A DNA stretch of 64,000 bases from Angomonas deanei (lineage: Eukaryota > Euglenozoa > Kinetoplastea > Trypanosomatida > Trypanosomatidae), in the NCBI GenBank assembly GCA_903995115.1, contig LR877151.1, positions 496,001-560,000 on the forward strand, written 5' to 3'. The notes beneath the pieces were generated by a model. It had not been told where the DNA came from and did not search any database. It saw nothing but the letters and a program-made list of their open reading frames with translations. Position numbers and translations under genes: made by a program. This document shows positions 44,651 through 53,267 of the stretch, in pieces; positions within the stretch are counted from its first letter, which is position 1; each line of letters begins with the position of its first letter.

Positions 44651-46084
44651 TTAGAATGGGTGCTTCGCATACCCAGAGCGGCACAGAGGGCACTTGTTCA
44701 CCGACTGATTCCCTTCTTTCATTGCCAGCCACTCATTGTAGTGCTCAAACGTCGACAGGCAGGCGTCGTGAAAACAGTGCGAGCAGCTCAGAATAACACT
44801 ACCACGGTTACTTTCCTCTTGTTGTGCACCGGATGCAACCTTCGATGGAGCCTTTGCCTTCTCCTCCTGGCGATCCCGCTGCTCTGTGGTTCTTGTTTTG
44901 CTGTGGGAGCGGCTGCTCGCGCCAGACTTGGGTAGCCCCGACGGCTTCTTCTTTGTGGTAGCCTTGGGTCTACTCTTTTTGGCTTCCGGCAGCTTGCCAC
45001 GCTCCTCCGTCCGCCGTCGCTCTTCGTACTCTTTTCGCATGGCGTCCACATAACGAGCACCGGCGTCATCCTCCACTGTTTCCGGTCCCGTAGTCCCCTC
45101 CGACATGTGGCGCTGAATCACATCCAAGCAAATCGCACACTGATGAAAAGGAAGACCCGCCTTTTTGCACACCTCCGCCGTTTCCCTCAAAACGGTACTA
45201 GGATCTACTGACCCAATATTCACGTAGTCCGAGTCCATTTCGGTGCGTTTCTGAATAATGGCTTGCCAATCTTTTTCGGAGAGGTACGCGGCGGCGGCGG
45301 TTTGCTTCACCACATCCGTGTCTAAAAGAACCGACTCACGCAACTTATCGAGTTCGGAAAGATACCGCTCCCACGAGCGGGAGAGCTTCTCCAAACGGGT
45401 TTTGGCGTACTCCCCTCTAAACGTGTCGTCACTCTGGAGGCGCAGTGTGGTGTAGCGTCGGCGGGCCAAAAATCCTCTCACCACCGCCTGCATCTTCACG
45501 AGTGCCGTACGTTGGGCGAGCGCCTTACTGGCAAAGTACTTCTTTTTGTGGTAGTGCGTCTCTCGACACTCCGGACAGGCCAGTCGGATGGCGGTGTCGC
45601 CACCTTCCTCCCGCATGCGCTGTCTCGTGAGACGCTCAAACGTCTTGAAGCACTTTTCATGAAACACGTGTGAACAGCTCAAAATGACCTGACCCTCCTC
45701 CCTGGTCGCGTAGAAGGGCTCTAAACAGATGCCGCAGAGTTGTTCCCCCAGCGGCTGCAGCTTCTCTCTCAGCAGCGCCCTCTGCTCCGTTATCTGCCAA
45801 CCCTCCATGGTCGGTTCCTTGGGCGGTGGCGGCACCAGTCCCATCTTCTGGGCTAACGTGAGCTGGCCGTGCTGTTGCGGCGGTGGCAGGCGACTCGTGT
45901 TGATGGCGACCGGTGCCCCCTTTTCGTCCGTCATTCCAGGGACGACAGAGCACGCTCCTTGCTTTCTAAAATGTTGTTGAAGGGCGACGGCGCTCCATAG
46001 CGCCACTTTGTTATTATTTCTAGTACCCTGTGTGCCCTTCTTATTGAGGGCCACTCCTATAGAAGGTAATTCATCACTGGACAT
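44651..46084 (-). CDS. RNF32: RNF32-like RING-IQ-RING protein
   Basis: A 477-residue protein. RING-H2 number 1 is CGICLEPFY, VILSCSHVFHEKCFKTFE, CPECRETHYH (about 115-182). A single IQ calmodulin-binding motif lies in VKMQAVVRGFLARRRYTTLR (about 195-215). The second RING starts at CAICLDVIQRHM (about 313) and is completed at VILSCSHCFHDACLSTFE, CPLCRSGY (about 428-470). The loop between its halves is about 110 residues of Lys/Ser/Arg-rich sequence. RING-IQ-RING order is the signature of RNF32, a testis and ciliated-cell protein in animals, which fits a flagellate. It is likely an E3 ubiquitin ligase. Confidence 0.9.
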   Translation of the reverse strand: MSSDELPSIGVALNKKGTQGTRNNNKVALWSAVALQQHFRKQGACSVVPGMTDEKGAPVAINTSRLPPPQQHGQLTLAQKMGLVPPPPKEPTMEGWQITEQRALLREKLQPLGEQLCGICLEPFYATREEGQVILSCSHVFHEKCFKTFERLTRQRMREEGGDTAIRLACPECRETHYHKKKYFASKALAQRTALVKMQAVVRGFLARRRYTTLRLQSDDTFRGEYAKTRLEKLSRSWERYLSELDKLRESVLLDTDVVKQTAAAAYLSEKDWQAIIQKRTEMDSDYVNIGSVDPSTVLRETAEVCKKAGLPFHQCAICLDVIQRHMSEGTTGPETVEDDAGARYVDAMRKEYEERRRTEERGKLPEAKKSRPKATTKKKPSGLPKSGASSRSHSKTRTTEQRDRQEEKAKAPSKVASGAQQEESNRGSVILSCSHCFHDACLSTFEHYNEWLAMKEGNQSVNKCPLCRSGYAKHPF

Positions 46085-46231
46085 GCCGTCAATATCTAGA
46101 GAAGGAAATGTGGGGGGGAGATGAAAAGTACTCCGTGCGGATACACAAATGTGTGTAAGAGTGGATCAAGCAGAAGTACCTGCATTATACAGAAATATGC
46201 TATTTTCTTTATCTTTTGTAAGCATTATATG

Positions 46232-46540
46232 CTAACCCAACGCTATGGCAAACGCGATCAGCACAAGGTTGGCAAAGATCAACGGCCAACGCATCAACAT
46301 TCGCACAGAACTCAAAAGGGCGGCGATCTGTGCCTTGAACGGGGAAACACTAACTGGGGGCGCTGGGGCACCATAGGCACCGAAAAGTGGTGCGCAATCG
46401 TCTACCGGTTGCTGCTGGGCCATCGCCGACTGTGGGGGCGCTAATCCAAACTTGGACAGAAGTCTGGTCTCGGAAAGAATGGCCAACGCATTCAAAAATA
46501 AAATACCGGCCGCGAATAAATTGTACAAACTAAAACCCAT
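46232..46540 (-). CDS. YOS1: Yos1/IER3IP1 homologue
   Basis: A 102-residue protein: N-terminal span SLYNLFAAGILFLNALAIL (4-22), then SETRLLSKFGLAP, matching the NAIAVLxExRFLxxxG start of Yos1/IER3IP1, and a C-terminal SVRMLMRWPLIFANLVLIAF span matching their (I/S)RTVMRxPLIxxN end. Yos1 works with Yip1 and Yif1 in ER-to-Golgi transport. The central loop (about 30-70) is longer and Pro/Ala-rich than in yeast. A complete, intact gene. Confidence 0.92.
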   Translation of the reverse strand: MGFSLYNLFAAGILFLNALAILSETRLLSKFGLAPPQSAMAQQQPVDDCAPLFGAYGAPAPPVSVSPFKAQIAALLSSVRMLMRWPLIFANLVLIAFAIALG

Positions 46541-46696
46541 CTTGACTAGGCGAAAATAAATTATACTACAGAAAAAGCGAGGGCGAGAGATTTAACAACA
46601 TTCAAGAAACTCAAAACGGCACCCTCAAAAAAGGACTACAAAAAGAAGAACCTGAGTAACGCTTTTTTTATTTTTTTTTTACTTTATTGATTTCAG

Positions 46697-46888
46697 TTAG
46701 TTCTCTATACGTTCTTGTTTAACACGAACCGCTCCGTCGGCGTCTTCGGCGGCGAGTAGGTCTTCACCGGGGTAGGCTAGCTTTATCACCACATCGTTGA
46801 CCTCAATCACGCAGCCACGCGTCAGCTCCAGCGGAGTACCCAGCACAAACCGTCTCTCCCGGTGCCACCACATGCACGCCGTTCGCAC
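46697..46888 (-). CDS. C-terminal part of FHA-domain gene, in another frame
   Basis: This frame overlaps the end of the upstream gene and encodes RRFVLGTPLELTRGCVIEVN then DVVIKLAYPGEDL, which is the expected end of an FHA domain (final strands of the beta sandwich) followed by a short acidic tail. It continues the same fold as the upstream segment but in a different phase, so both belong to one gene whose frame changes within about 46868-46890. Its ATG at 46888 is probably not a true start. Confidence 0.72.
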   Translation of the reverse strand: MRTACMWWHRERRFVLGTPLELTRGCVIEVNDVVIKLAYPGEDLLAAEDADGAVRVKQERIEN

Positions 46889-48041
46889 CGTAGTTCACCA
46901 ACCACACCGACTGGTTGCCGACCGACGGACCTTCCTCCGTGACATCAATGTGCTTCTTTGCGCGGAGGACGAGACTAAAGTGATGGAAGGTGATAAACTC
47001 CGGGGCGGCGGTGAAGCCTTCCAGCCCTGCGTGCACGAGCACACTGCCGCACATGGCCGACTGCACCCCTTTGGTACGGCCGAAGTTGGTGCTCTGCTGA
47101 CTCAGTACAATCTTGGTGGGGAGACCATCCCCTTGCTTGGTCTGAATCAGGACGGAAAAGCAGTGCTCCTCGTCCTTGACGTTCTTTCCGCGGGTCCAGC
47201 CCAAGTCCTTGACAGGGTGATACTCCGACTTACTATTGGCGGCGAAGGGCTTCTCTGCATACGGGCTGGTTGGGTTAATGGTCCCTGGTGGCACCACGTA
47301 GTCCGTCTGAGCAGCCGACGAGGATAGGGAGGTCCACTTGCCGTACAATTTCTTCAGGGACTGCAACAGCTTGACCCGCTCCTCCACATTCTCCTCACCA
47401 GTGGCGATAAACTTACTATCGGTGGTGAGAGTCCATGGATCTGGGGAGGGAAGCTCCTCGCGCGGGCGCTTGCGGTTTGTCGACTCATCCGTCGCCGTCT
47501 CCTCTCCAGCGCTGGCATCCACCTCCGCCCCGCCCTCATTGAGCTCACGCAGCTTCTTCCATGCGAGTAAATTGACAAAGTGATTGGACAGGAGTGCCGC
47601 CATCTCCTTCTCTTCCAAGTTTTCTCGTTTACCAAACGCTACAATACTTTCCACAATCGACTTGGCGGAAAACGTACCTTCCTGTAACACATTCGCCGAC
47701 AAGCCAGCCGACAGCAGTTTGTTGGAGGAAACCAATCCCGCCAGCGTGGTGACGGTCGTGTTCTGCTTTCCTGTCGACTGCGTCGTGTTATCGCCGGACG
47801 AACCGTGCTCAATACCCTTCAGGCTAGTCGCGTTGGCAATTCGCCAATAGGACTCCTCAATGTTAATGCTGTCGGCGATGGAGTCCCATATCTGTGCTGG
47901 TGGACTGTTCTCCGGCACCCTAGCGACCAACTCCGGGAAAAGATACAACGGCGGCTCATACGGGGAGGAGTGTGTGAGACGGAGCGAACAGTCGCCAAGG
48001 ATACAATTATCTTGTGCTGGTTTGTTTGCTTCCGAGCTCAT
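46803..48041 (-). CDS. FHA-domain protein, frame broken near C-terminus
   Basis: 412 codons in this frame. The N-terminal 110 residues include PPAQIWDSIADSINIEESYW. The centre is Ser/Thr/Glu-rich with a basic NRKRPREEL nuclear-type patch. The C-terminal region has IVLSQQSTNFGRTKGVQSAM, FITFHHFSLVLRAKKHID and QSVWLVNYGANGVHV, an FHA domain with N-x-G in the expected phosphothreonine-site position. After GVHV this frame runs through 22 unlikely residues to a stop, while the true continuation appears in the neighbouring frame. The MCRS1-type FHA is a possible relative. The region around GTGGTGG looks like a one-base difference; real or artefact cannot be told. Confidence 0.8.
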   Translation of the reverse strand: MSSEANKPAQDNCILGDCSLRLTHSSPYEPPLYLFPELVARVPENSPPAQIWDSIADSINIEESYWRIANATSLKGIEHGSSGDNTTQSTGKQNTTVTTLAGLVSSNKLLSAGLSANVLQEGTFSAKSIVESIVAFGKRENLEEKEMAALLSNHFVNLLAWKKLRELNEGGAEVDASAGEETATDESTNRKRPREELPSPDPWTLTTDSKFIATGEENVEERVKLLQSLKKLYGKWTSLSSSAAQTDYVVPPGTINPTSPYAEKPFAANSKSEYHPVKDLGWTRGKNVKDEEHCFSVLIQTKQGDGLPTKIVLSQQSTNFGRTKGVQSAMCGSVLVHAGLEGFTAAPEFITFHHFSLVLRAKKHIDVTEEGPSVGNQSVWLVNYGANGVHVVAPGETVCAGYSAGADAWLRD

Positions 48042-48290
48042 TTTTTTTTGTGATCCTAATAATAATAAATAATTACCTCGATGGGGGTTTATTATTATTT
48101 CTGGCTGAAAATTAAAAGATGGGGAGAAATTTTTTCCAACGAGTTAGTATCGGAGCAATGAGGAAGCAAGATTAAAAAAAAAAAAAAAAGCAAACTTTTC
48201 ACTTCTTTTGTTGAAATACAAATGTTTCTACACCCCACTATACAAAAAGATGGATGTGTAGGGGCGCACAGAGTCACTCGAGGGAAGGCA

Positions 48291-51200
48291 TTAACGCAAG
48301 TTAATATCCTCACAGTCCGCGAAAGGGTTGTACGTATTGTCTTGACTCTCCGCCCCATGATTGGGATAGCCTTCCTCATGAGAAGTATCAAAGAAGTTTT
48401 CCTCTGGTTCAACAGGGGGTGCCGCCGCTTGGGGTGGTGCATCTACCTCCGGGGGGACACCGCTCTGAATATCGGGCACCGCCTCGAACAACTGATCGCC
48501 GCTCAACCCTGGTTGGTGGTTAGCCAACTCTGCCGAGGGAGCAAATGGGTCGTGATCGTTGGACGCTGTCAAAGGAGCAAAAGGATCGTGGTTGCCCAAC
48601 TCCGGTGCTGCGCTGAACGGATTGTGATTGGGAATGGTTTGAGCGAAGGGTTGAGGAGCAGGAGGATTCACTTCCTCTGTCGGTTGCGCAAAAGGGTCGT
48701 ATACAGTATTAGGAGGTGGGATGTTCTGGTGCTGTGGTGGGGTGAATGGCATGGGATCATTGGGTGGTACAGTAGTATCTGGATGGACCAACAAACTATT
48801 GTCTGTCTCCATTCCTCCCTGCTGGGCGGAAAACGGATACTGCTGTGTGTCGGTGGAGTAGGACGACATGGATGGATGTCCCTCCGGTCTCTGTTGTAGC
48901 GCACGTTGCAGTGAGTCATCCAGCTTACCCGTCATAATAAGCAGCTCCTCCTTGTCGTCGTTTAGTTGATCGACTTGTCGCTGGAGATCAAACACCTGCT
49001 CTTCCCGCTGACGTAGTTGGTGTCTTGTCTCTTGCAACTCCTGCTGCACCTGTTGAAGTGCCTCCTCCAGCCGGGGGGTAGCATTGTTCCCCGGCGAAGA
49101 CGATTGCTCCGACTGTTTCAGCTGCCAACTCATTGTATTGAGAGACTGTACTAGCTGTTCTTGCTCTTCCTCCTTGGCAGACAAGGCCGCCTCTAGCAGA
49201 CGAACATTTTCTCTCAGACCTTCCACCTCTTCTTTGGTGTAGCCGCCAGCACCGGTTTCCTCTATCTCATTATTGCCACCAGCCGCCCCCCAAGTACCGC
49301 GCTCCTTTTCGGAGGAATACGCTTGCGCCGCATGACGCAGCTGCTCCTCCCTCTCATCCGCCACCTTTTTCCAATACATTAATTTATCCTCCAAATCCTT
49401 CACCTTCTCTCTCAGCTCGTCCATGTTGTGAATGTCGTTTGCCGCACTCTCATCGAACTTGTGCATGTCCAGAATGTCGTTCACATGGGTCGTCTGTGGG
49501 GTGCACGGGTGTGAGTTGGGCGAGTCAAAGTGCGGAATGTCATCCCCAAACTCTGACGCCGGTACGTCCGCCATTTGCGGCCGGTACAGCGTCTCTTCTC
49601 GGTCGGTGATCTCCACACTTGGTTTGCGGACTTGCGGTGGGCTCTTGTCCTCCTCTAACGCAATAGGCTTGGGCGAGTTTGGGAGGGACGGCGTGTGGCT
49701 CGGAATGACTTGCTTGAAAGCTTCCATGACGCCTTTCAGGATCCCTACAAATTCCTCATCGTAGACGACGGGGGCAGACGATCGGAAAGCAGAAGCGGGT
49801 GGTGCGTTCCACTGCGGGTTCGACACCCGAATATCCATCATTAGTGTGTTTTCAAAAAAGTCGCTGCTGCCTAGCCGGTCCGCGAATAAGGAAATGAGCG
49901 CCGCCTTGGTGAACTTTGGTCTCACCGCAAGATTGAGGGACTTCACAAAAGGTTCCAGGTCAGACTCTGGTGGAAAGAGAAGACAGATGTGGGCCGCTAA
50001 GCACGCGCACCACAACCGAACATGGACGGGCGCTTCGCTGGCTGCCACGTGAATGAGCGCCTCAAACCAGCTAGTCTCTGAGGTGAAGTACGTCAGTGCT
50101 CTGCCGGAATTACCGGTCCATGCAAACAGTACCCTCACGTACGCAGCCAGGGTGCTAGTGTCGATGCCCTCTCCGCTATGACCGCCTTTCACGCAGTACA
50201 CCAGATAGGCGGCAAAGACGGTGAAGAGGTTCAACGGTGCGCCAGACGGGACGTGTTGGGCGACGCCAGTTGCTGGGCCAGTGGCCGGTGCGTTCCCCTC
50301 TTTTCTAGTCAACCAAGAAAGGTCAACCAGTCCATCGGCGGTTGTTCTGTTCCTCAATAACACATTAAGAAAATGGGCTGCGTTATACTTGGCTCTCGGC
50401 GAACACAGAAAACGGGAAGTAGTGGCCGACTCAAATAACGCATACGTCAAAAGAGCGCCGCTCTCGGATAGCTCCTTCCGCTCAACGTAACTGCCGTTCA
50501 TGCTACTCGCAATTTCACGTACTAGCAGTGCTTGACTGGAGGTCTCGTTGGCAATCGCCTCGAGCAAGTCTCGGGTAGACAGAATCAGGGTGTTGTCTTC
50601 ACTACGAAGGAGGTACTCCAGCAAGGCCCTTAGTACCGTCATCTTAATCGCCTTCCGCTTTCCGTCGTATTCGCAGATGGTATACACCACCGAACGGAGC
50701 GCCTCTCCGACGCCACGAGGACTGTCGCGGAGGAGCATGGAAAGTGTCCGTAGACTCTCAATGCGGGTACCGTCGTCGACGCCTAACCCCCCAAGGGATA
50801 AAGCGAGAAAAGGAGGAAGAAGACCAGCGTCGTACAAACTATTCCGTGTGGTGTCCCGCTCTCGCTCATCCTCTGATTCCTTCATGAGGAAAAATACTAA
50901 TCGAACGCACATCAACAAGTTGACCGATGCTTGTGTGCTCAGAAGGCTCTTATCATCTGTGTAGGTCGCCACTTTATCCGCCACTCCTTGGAAGATGGGA
51001 CAGAGGTGCTTGGCTAAGCCCATCTCCCTGAAAAACTTTTGGGTAGACTTGTTCCCTCGGAGCAGGTTGAGCATGATGGTAAGACAGTCCGCCACCAGCA
51101 CACCACCCTCCACACCGTTCACACTTTTGATGAGATTGAAAAGTGCCTCAAACCCATTCTCAAACGACAAGAGTGTCTGCACTTCCCTATCCATCTGCGT

Positions 51201-51929
51201 TAGCGACGTGAGCAGCGTCACCACTTCCCGGCGAAGGGCACCTTTAAAGCTGTCATCCTGCAGTAGGGCCGCGATATCCGACAGGGCGTGGCTGCTCAAC
51301 AGCTGCTGGTGCACTTTTTGCTCGTCGTACTCCTCCAACCGTTGCAGTAATTTCACCGCGTGGTACTTGTCCCACGGCTCGCTACTGGTCCGAAGTGGGA
51401 CAATACAGAATTGAATGTCCCCTACCAAAACGCACAAGAACTCGTTTCGAATACTCTGATTCTCCTTCCCACTATGATCCTTGGGGTAGTGTGCCAAGTC
51501 GGTCAGTAACTCTAGTAAATCCAGAGAGAGGGTGCAAAGGTCGGCATCCTCCTCCGAAGTGATGATCTGCACAAACAGCGGAAGGGTGCTGCTTTCCACC
51601 TCGTAGGGGAGACTTTCCTTGTTCAGTAGCAGCGCCAGGGCATCTCGTTTATCTTGCATCACGGCACACGTCTTGACCCGCGAGATCAGTGTCGCCACGG
51701 TGGAGGTGTCCGTTTTTGACGTTCTATACCGTTTTGGTTCGTCCAATTTTTGTGGTTCATTGTCGGGCAGTGGTAGCCGTGCCAGCAGTTCTTTTTCCGG
51801 CTTTGGTACCTCTGCCGCCGGTGCCTCCACTACCTTTCCCTCCTCCTTCGCGTTTGTGTCGCCATCTTTTTTCTTTGGCGGTGGGTGGACAATATTCTCA
51901 CCCAGAATAGCTTTGAAAAGAAAACTCAT
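48291..51929 (-). CDS. USO1: Uso1/p115-like vesicle tether with NPF/DPF motifs
   Basis: A 1212-residue protein; the start at 51929 (MSFLFKAILGENIV) follows a CTCTCTCTCTCC tract and a TTTGAAG acceptor, so the upstream in-frame residues are discounted. Residues of about 60-760 are an armadillo-like head; the Uso1 signature VADCLTIMLNLLRGNKSTQK followed by FFREMGL is clear. A coiled coil follows (about 835-1050). The last 160 residues are Pro/Gln-rich and hold YDPFA, HNPFS, HDPFA twice and YNPFA. p115/Uso1 tethers COPII and Golgi vesicles with Rab1 and golgins. NPF and DPF motifs normally bind EH domains and adaptor appendages and are not a standard part of p115, whose tail is acidic. Confidence 0.87.
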   Translation of the reverse strand: MSFLFKAILGENIVHPPPKKKDGDTNAKEEGKVVEAPAAEVPKPEKELLARLPLPDNEPQKLDEPKRYRTSKTDTSTVATLISRVKTCAVMQDKRDALALLLNKESLPYEVESSTLPLFVQIITSEEDADLCTLSLDLLELLTDLAHYPKDHSGKENQSIRNEFLCVLVGDIQFCIVPLRTSSEPWDKYHAVKLLQRLEEYDEQKVHQQLLSSHALSDIAALLQDDSFKGALRREVVTLLTSLTQMDREVQTLLSFENGFEALFNLIKSVNGVEGGVLVADCLTIMLNLLRGNKSTQKFFREMGLAKHLCPIFQGVADKVATYTDDKSLLSTQASVNLLMCVRLVFFLMKESEDERERDTTRNSLYDAGLLPPFLALSLGGLGVDDGTRIESLRTLSMLLRDSPRGVGEALRSVVYTICEYDGKRKAIKMTVLRALLEYLLRSEDNTLILSTRDLLEAIANETSSQALLVREIASSMNGSYVERKELSESGALLTYALFESATTSRFLCSPRAKYNAAHFLNVLLRNRTTADGLVDLSWLTRKEGNAPATGPATGVAQHVPSGAPLNLFTVFAAYLVYCVKGGHSGEGIDTSTLAAYVRVLFAWTGNSGRALTYFTSETSWFEALIHVAASEAPVHVRLWCACLAAHICLLFPPESDLEPFVKSLNLAVRPKFTKAALISLFADRLGSSDFFENTLMMDIRVSNPQWNAPPASAFRSSAPVVYDEEFVGILKGVMEAFKQVIPSHTPSLPNSPKPIALEEDKSPPQVRKPSVEITDREETLYRPQMADVPASEFGDDIPHFDSPNSHPCTPQTTHVNDILDMHKFDESAANDIHNMDELREKVKDLEDKLMYWKKVADEREEQLRHAAQAYSSEKERGTWGAAGGNNEIEETGAGGYTKEEVEGLRENVRLLEAALSAKEEEQEQLVQSLNTMSWQLKQSEQSSSPGNNATPRLEEALQQVQQELQETRHQLRQREEQVFDLQRQVDQLNDDKEELLIMTGKLDDSLQRALQQRPEGHPSMSSYSTDTQQYPFSAQQGGMETDNSLLVHPDTTVPPNDPMPFTPPQHQNIPPPNTVYDPFAQPTEEVNPPAPQPFAQTIPNHNPFSAAPELGNHDPFAPLTASNDHDPFAPSAELANHQPGLSGDQLFEAVPDIQSGVPPEVDAPPQAAAPPVEPEENFFDTSHEEGYPNHGAESQDNTYNPFADCEDINLR

Positions 51930-52134
51930 ATTACGCTTCAAAGAGGGGGACAGGAGAGAGAGAGTGGATTGTGCTAGCACGCTGCAGACCGAGGTAGTTA
52001 AAGCACTGCGTTGATGCCGCGCGGAGAAACAAAAAAAAAAAAAGACATTTAGGTTGAATATCATTATTGTATTCTCATTAAGCGAACAGATTAATTTTTT
52101 AAAAACGAAAATAAAATTAAAGAACACACGGAGA

Positions 52135-53046
52135 TTAAAACGTCGTGTGCGGCAAAACACCAAAGTCTTCACGCTTGAGGTGCATCTCTCCCTTGGGCTT
52201 GAGAATCTTCCGCTTGTTGTACTTGTGGTTCATGCGTGCCGGCACCAGGTTTCTCTCCTCCAGAGACTTCATTCTATCCAGCGCCGGGTGCACGTAGCCA
52301 CCCTCCATGTGCCGCAAGGACCCCACCAGCTTGTCGCTGGGCGCAACATCGGGGGCGATGCCCTGATAATAGTGTCGTCCGTAGTGCTTCACGAGGGTAT
52401 CCTCCTTGCGCTTCAGTTTGCGCTGCTCCACCCGCACCTCCCGCTTTGCCTCCTTCTCCATGTGATTCTTCAGCAATTCATCGACTACTTCCGCCTCCTT
52501 GAGGATCTTGGCCTGACTAGGATGACGCCGGTGCAGCAGGGAGCGTCTTGCCTCCCTCGCCGTCCCCAGCTTCCCTAACTTCTTGCGGCGCTTGTCCTTC
52601 TTTTTGGCAGCCGACTCCTCCTTCTTGATGATTTCCGGCGTGAGTGGGGCCTTCTTCTCCTTCGGCTTCGTCTCCTTTACTTCCTCCTCCCAGTTCTTAT
52701 CGGCGGAAAAGTTTCCCTCGAACGTTTGATCCCGCCCGTATTCTAACAATTTCACAAACTTCTCATTCTTCTTTTCCTTTTTCGTCAGCTTTCGCACCAC
52801 CTTACGAAGTGCATCCTGATGGTCGGCGTCGGACGGGTTGTAACTCTGTCCAGAAAGGGGAACCGCTACGGCCTCCCGCTTGTTGGGTCTAATAGGCGCG
52901 TACTTTCTCCGGCGGGGTCCGTCTGGCTTGGCGGGCAGGATATCAGGGGTGACGGCCCAACCTTTGGACAGATACTGCTTGGTAGGCTTGTTGATCGCCT
53001 TCGTCTTTCCCCCGTCGGTCCACAAATCACGTAGTTTTTTACCCAT
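52135..53046 (-). CDS. NOP53: NOP53/GLTSCR2-like ribosome biogenesis factor
   Basis: A 303-residue basic protein. The start at 53046 (MGKKLRDLWTDG) is the first ATG after the AG at 53055-53056. NOP53 features: the segment PLSGQSYNPSDADHQDALRK, the central Lys/Glu-rich helix, and the C-terminal block RMKSLEERNLVPARMNHKYN, which resembles the family's SLQRRNLIEPR motif. Nop53 recruits the exosome and Mtr4 to process 7S/5.8S rRNA in pre-60S particles. The protein is shorter than yeast Nop53 (455), consistent with a loss of linker. It is the neighbour of another Lys-rich, probably nucleolar gene. Confidence 0.86.
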   Translation of the reverse strand: MGKKLRDLWTDGGKTKAINKPTKQYLSKGWAVTPDILPAKPDGPRRRKYAPIRPNKREAVAVPLSGQSYNPSDADHQDALRKVVRKLTKKEKKNEKFVKLLEYGRDQTFEGNFSADKNWEEEVKETKPKEKKAPLTPEIIKKEESAAKKKDKRRKKLGKLGTAREARRSLLHRRHPSQAKILKEAEVVDELLKNHMEKEAKREVRVEQRKLKRKEDTLVKHYGRHYYQGIAPDVAPSDKLVGSLRHMEGGYVHPALDRMKSLEERNLVPARMNHKYNKRKILKPKGEMHLKREDFGVLPHTTF

Positions 53047-53085
53047 TCGGATGGCTAACATTGAAATGTAAGAGAGAGGAAAGGT
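53047..53085 (-). promoter_or_regulatory. Pyrimidine tract and acceptor that decide the NOP53 start
   Basis: Minus-strand CCTTTCCTCTCTCTTAC (53068-53084) is followed by the AG at 53055-53056. An earlier in-frame ATG (53061) lies before that AG and so would be cut away, leaving 53046 as the start. Confidence 0.55.
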
Positions 53086-53267
53086 AAAATAGTAACGTTC
53101 AAACGAACAGCAAAAGAAATGGAGCATTAAAATACAAAAGATTATGTGAAAAATAAATTTATTCAAATTATTATTAAACGAGTGGGTCAAAAAAAAAAAA
53201 TATATATATATATATTTAATTATTTATTTATTGACGTTAGACGTAAAGCGTGGCATGGATACTAGGA

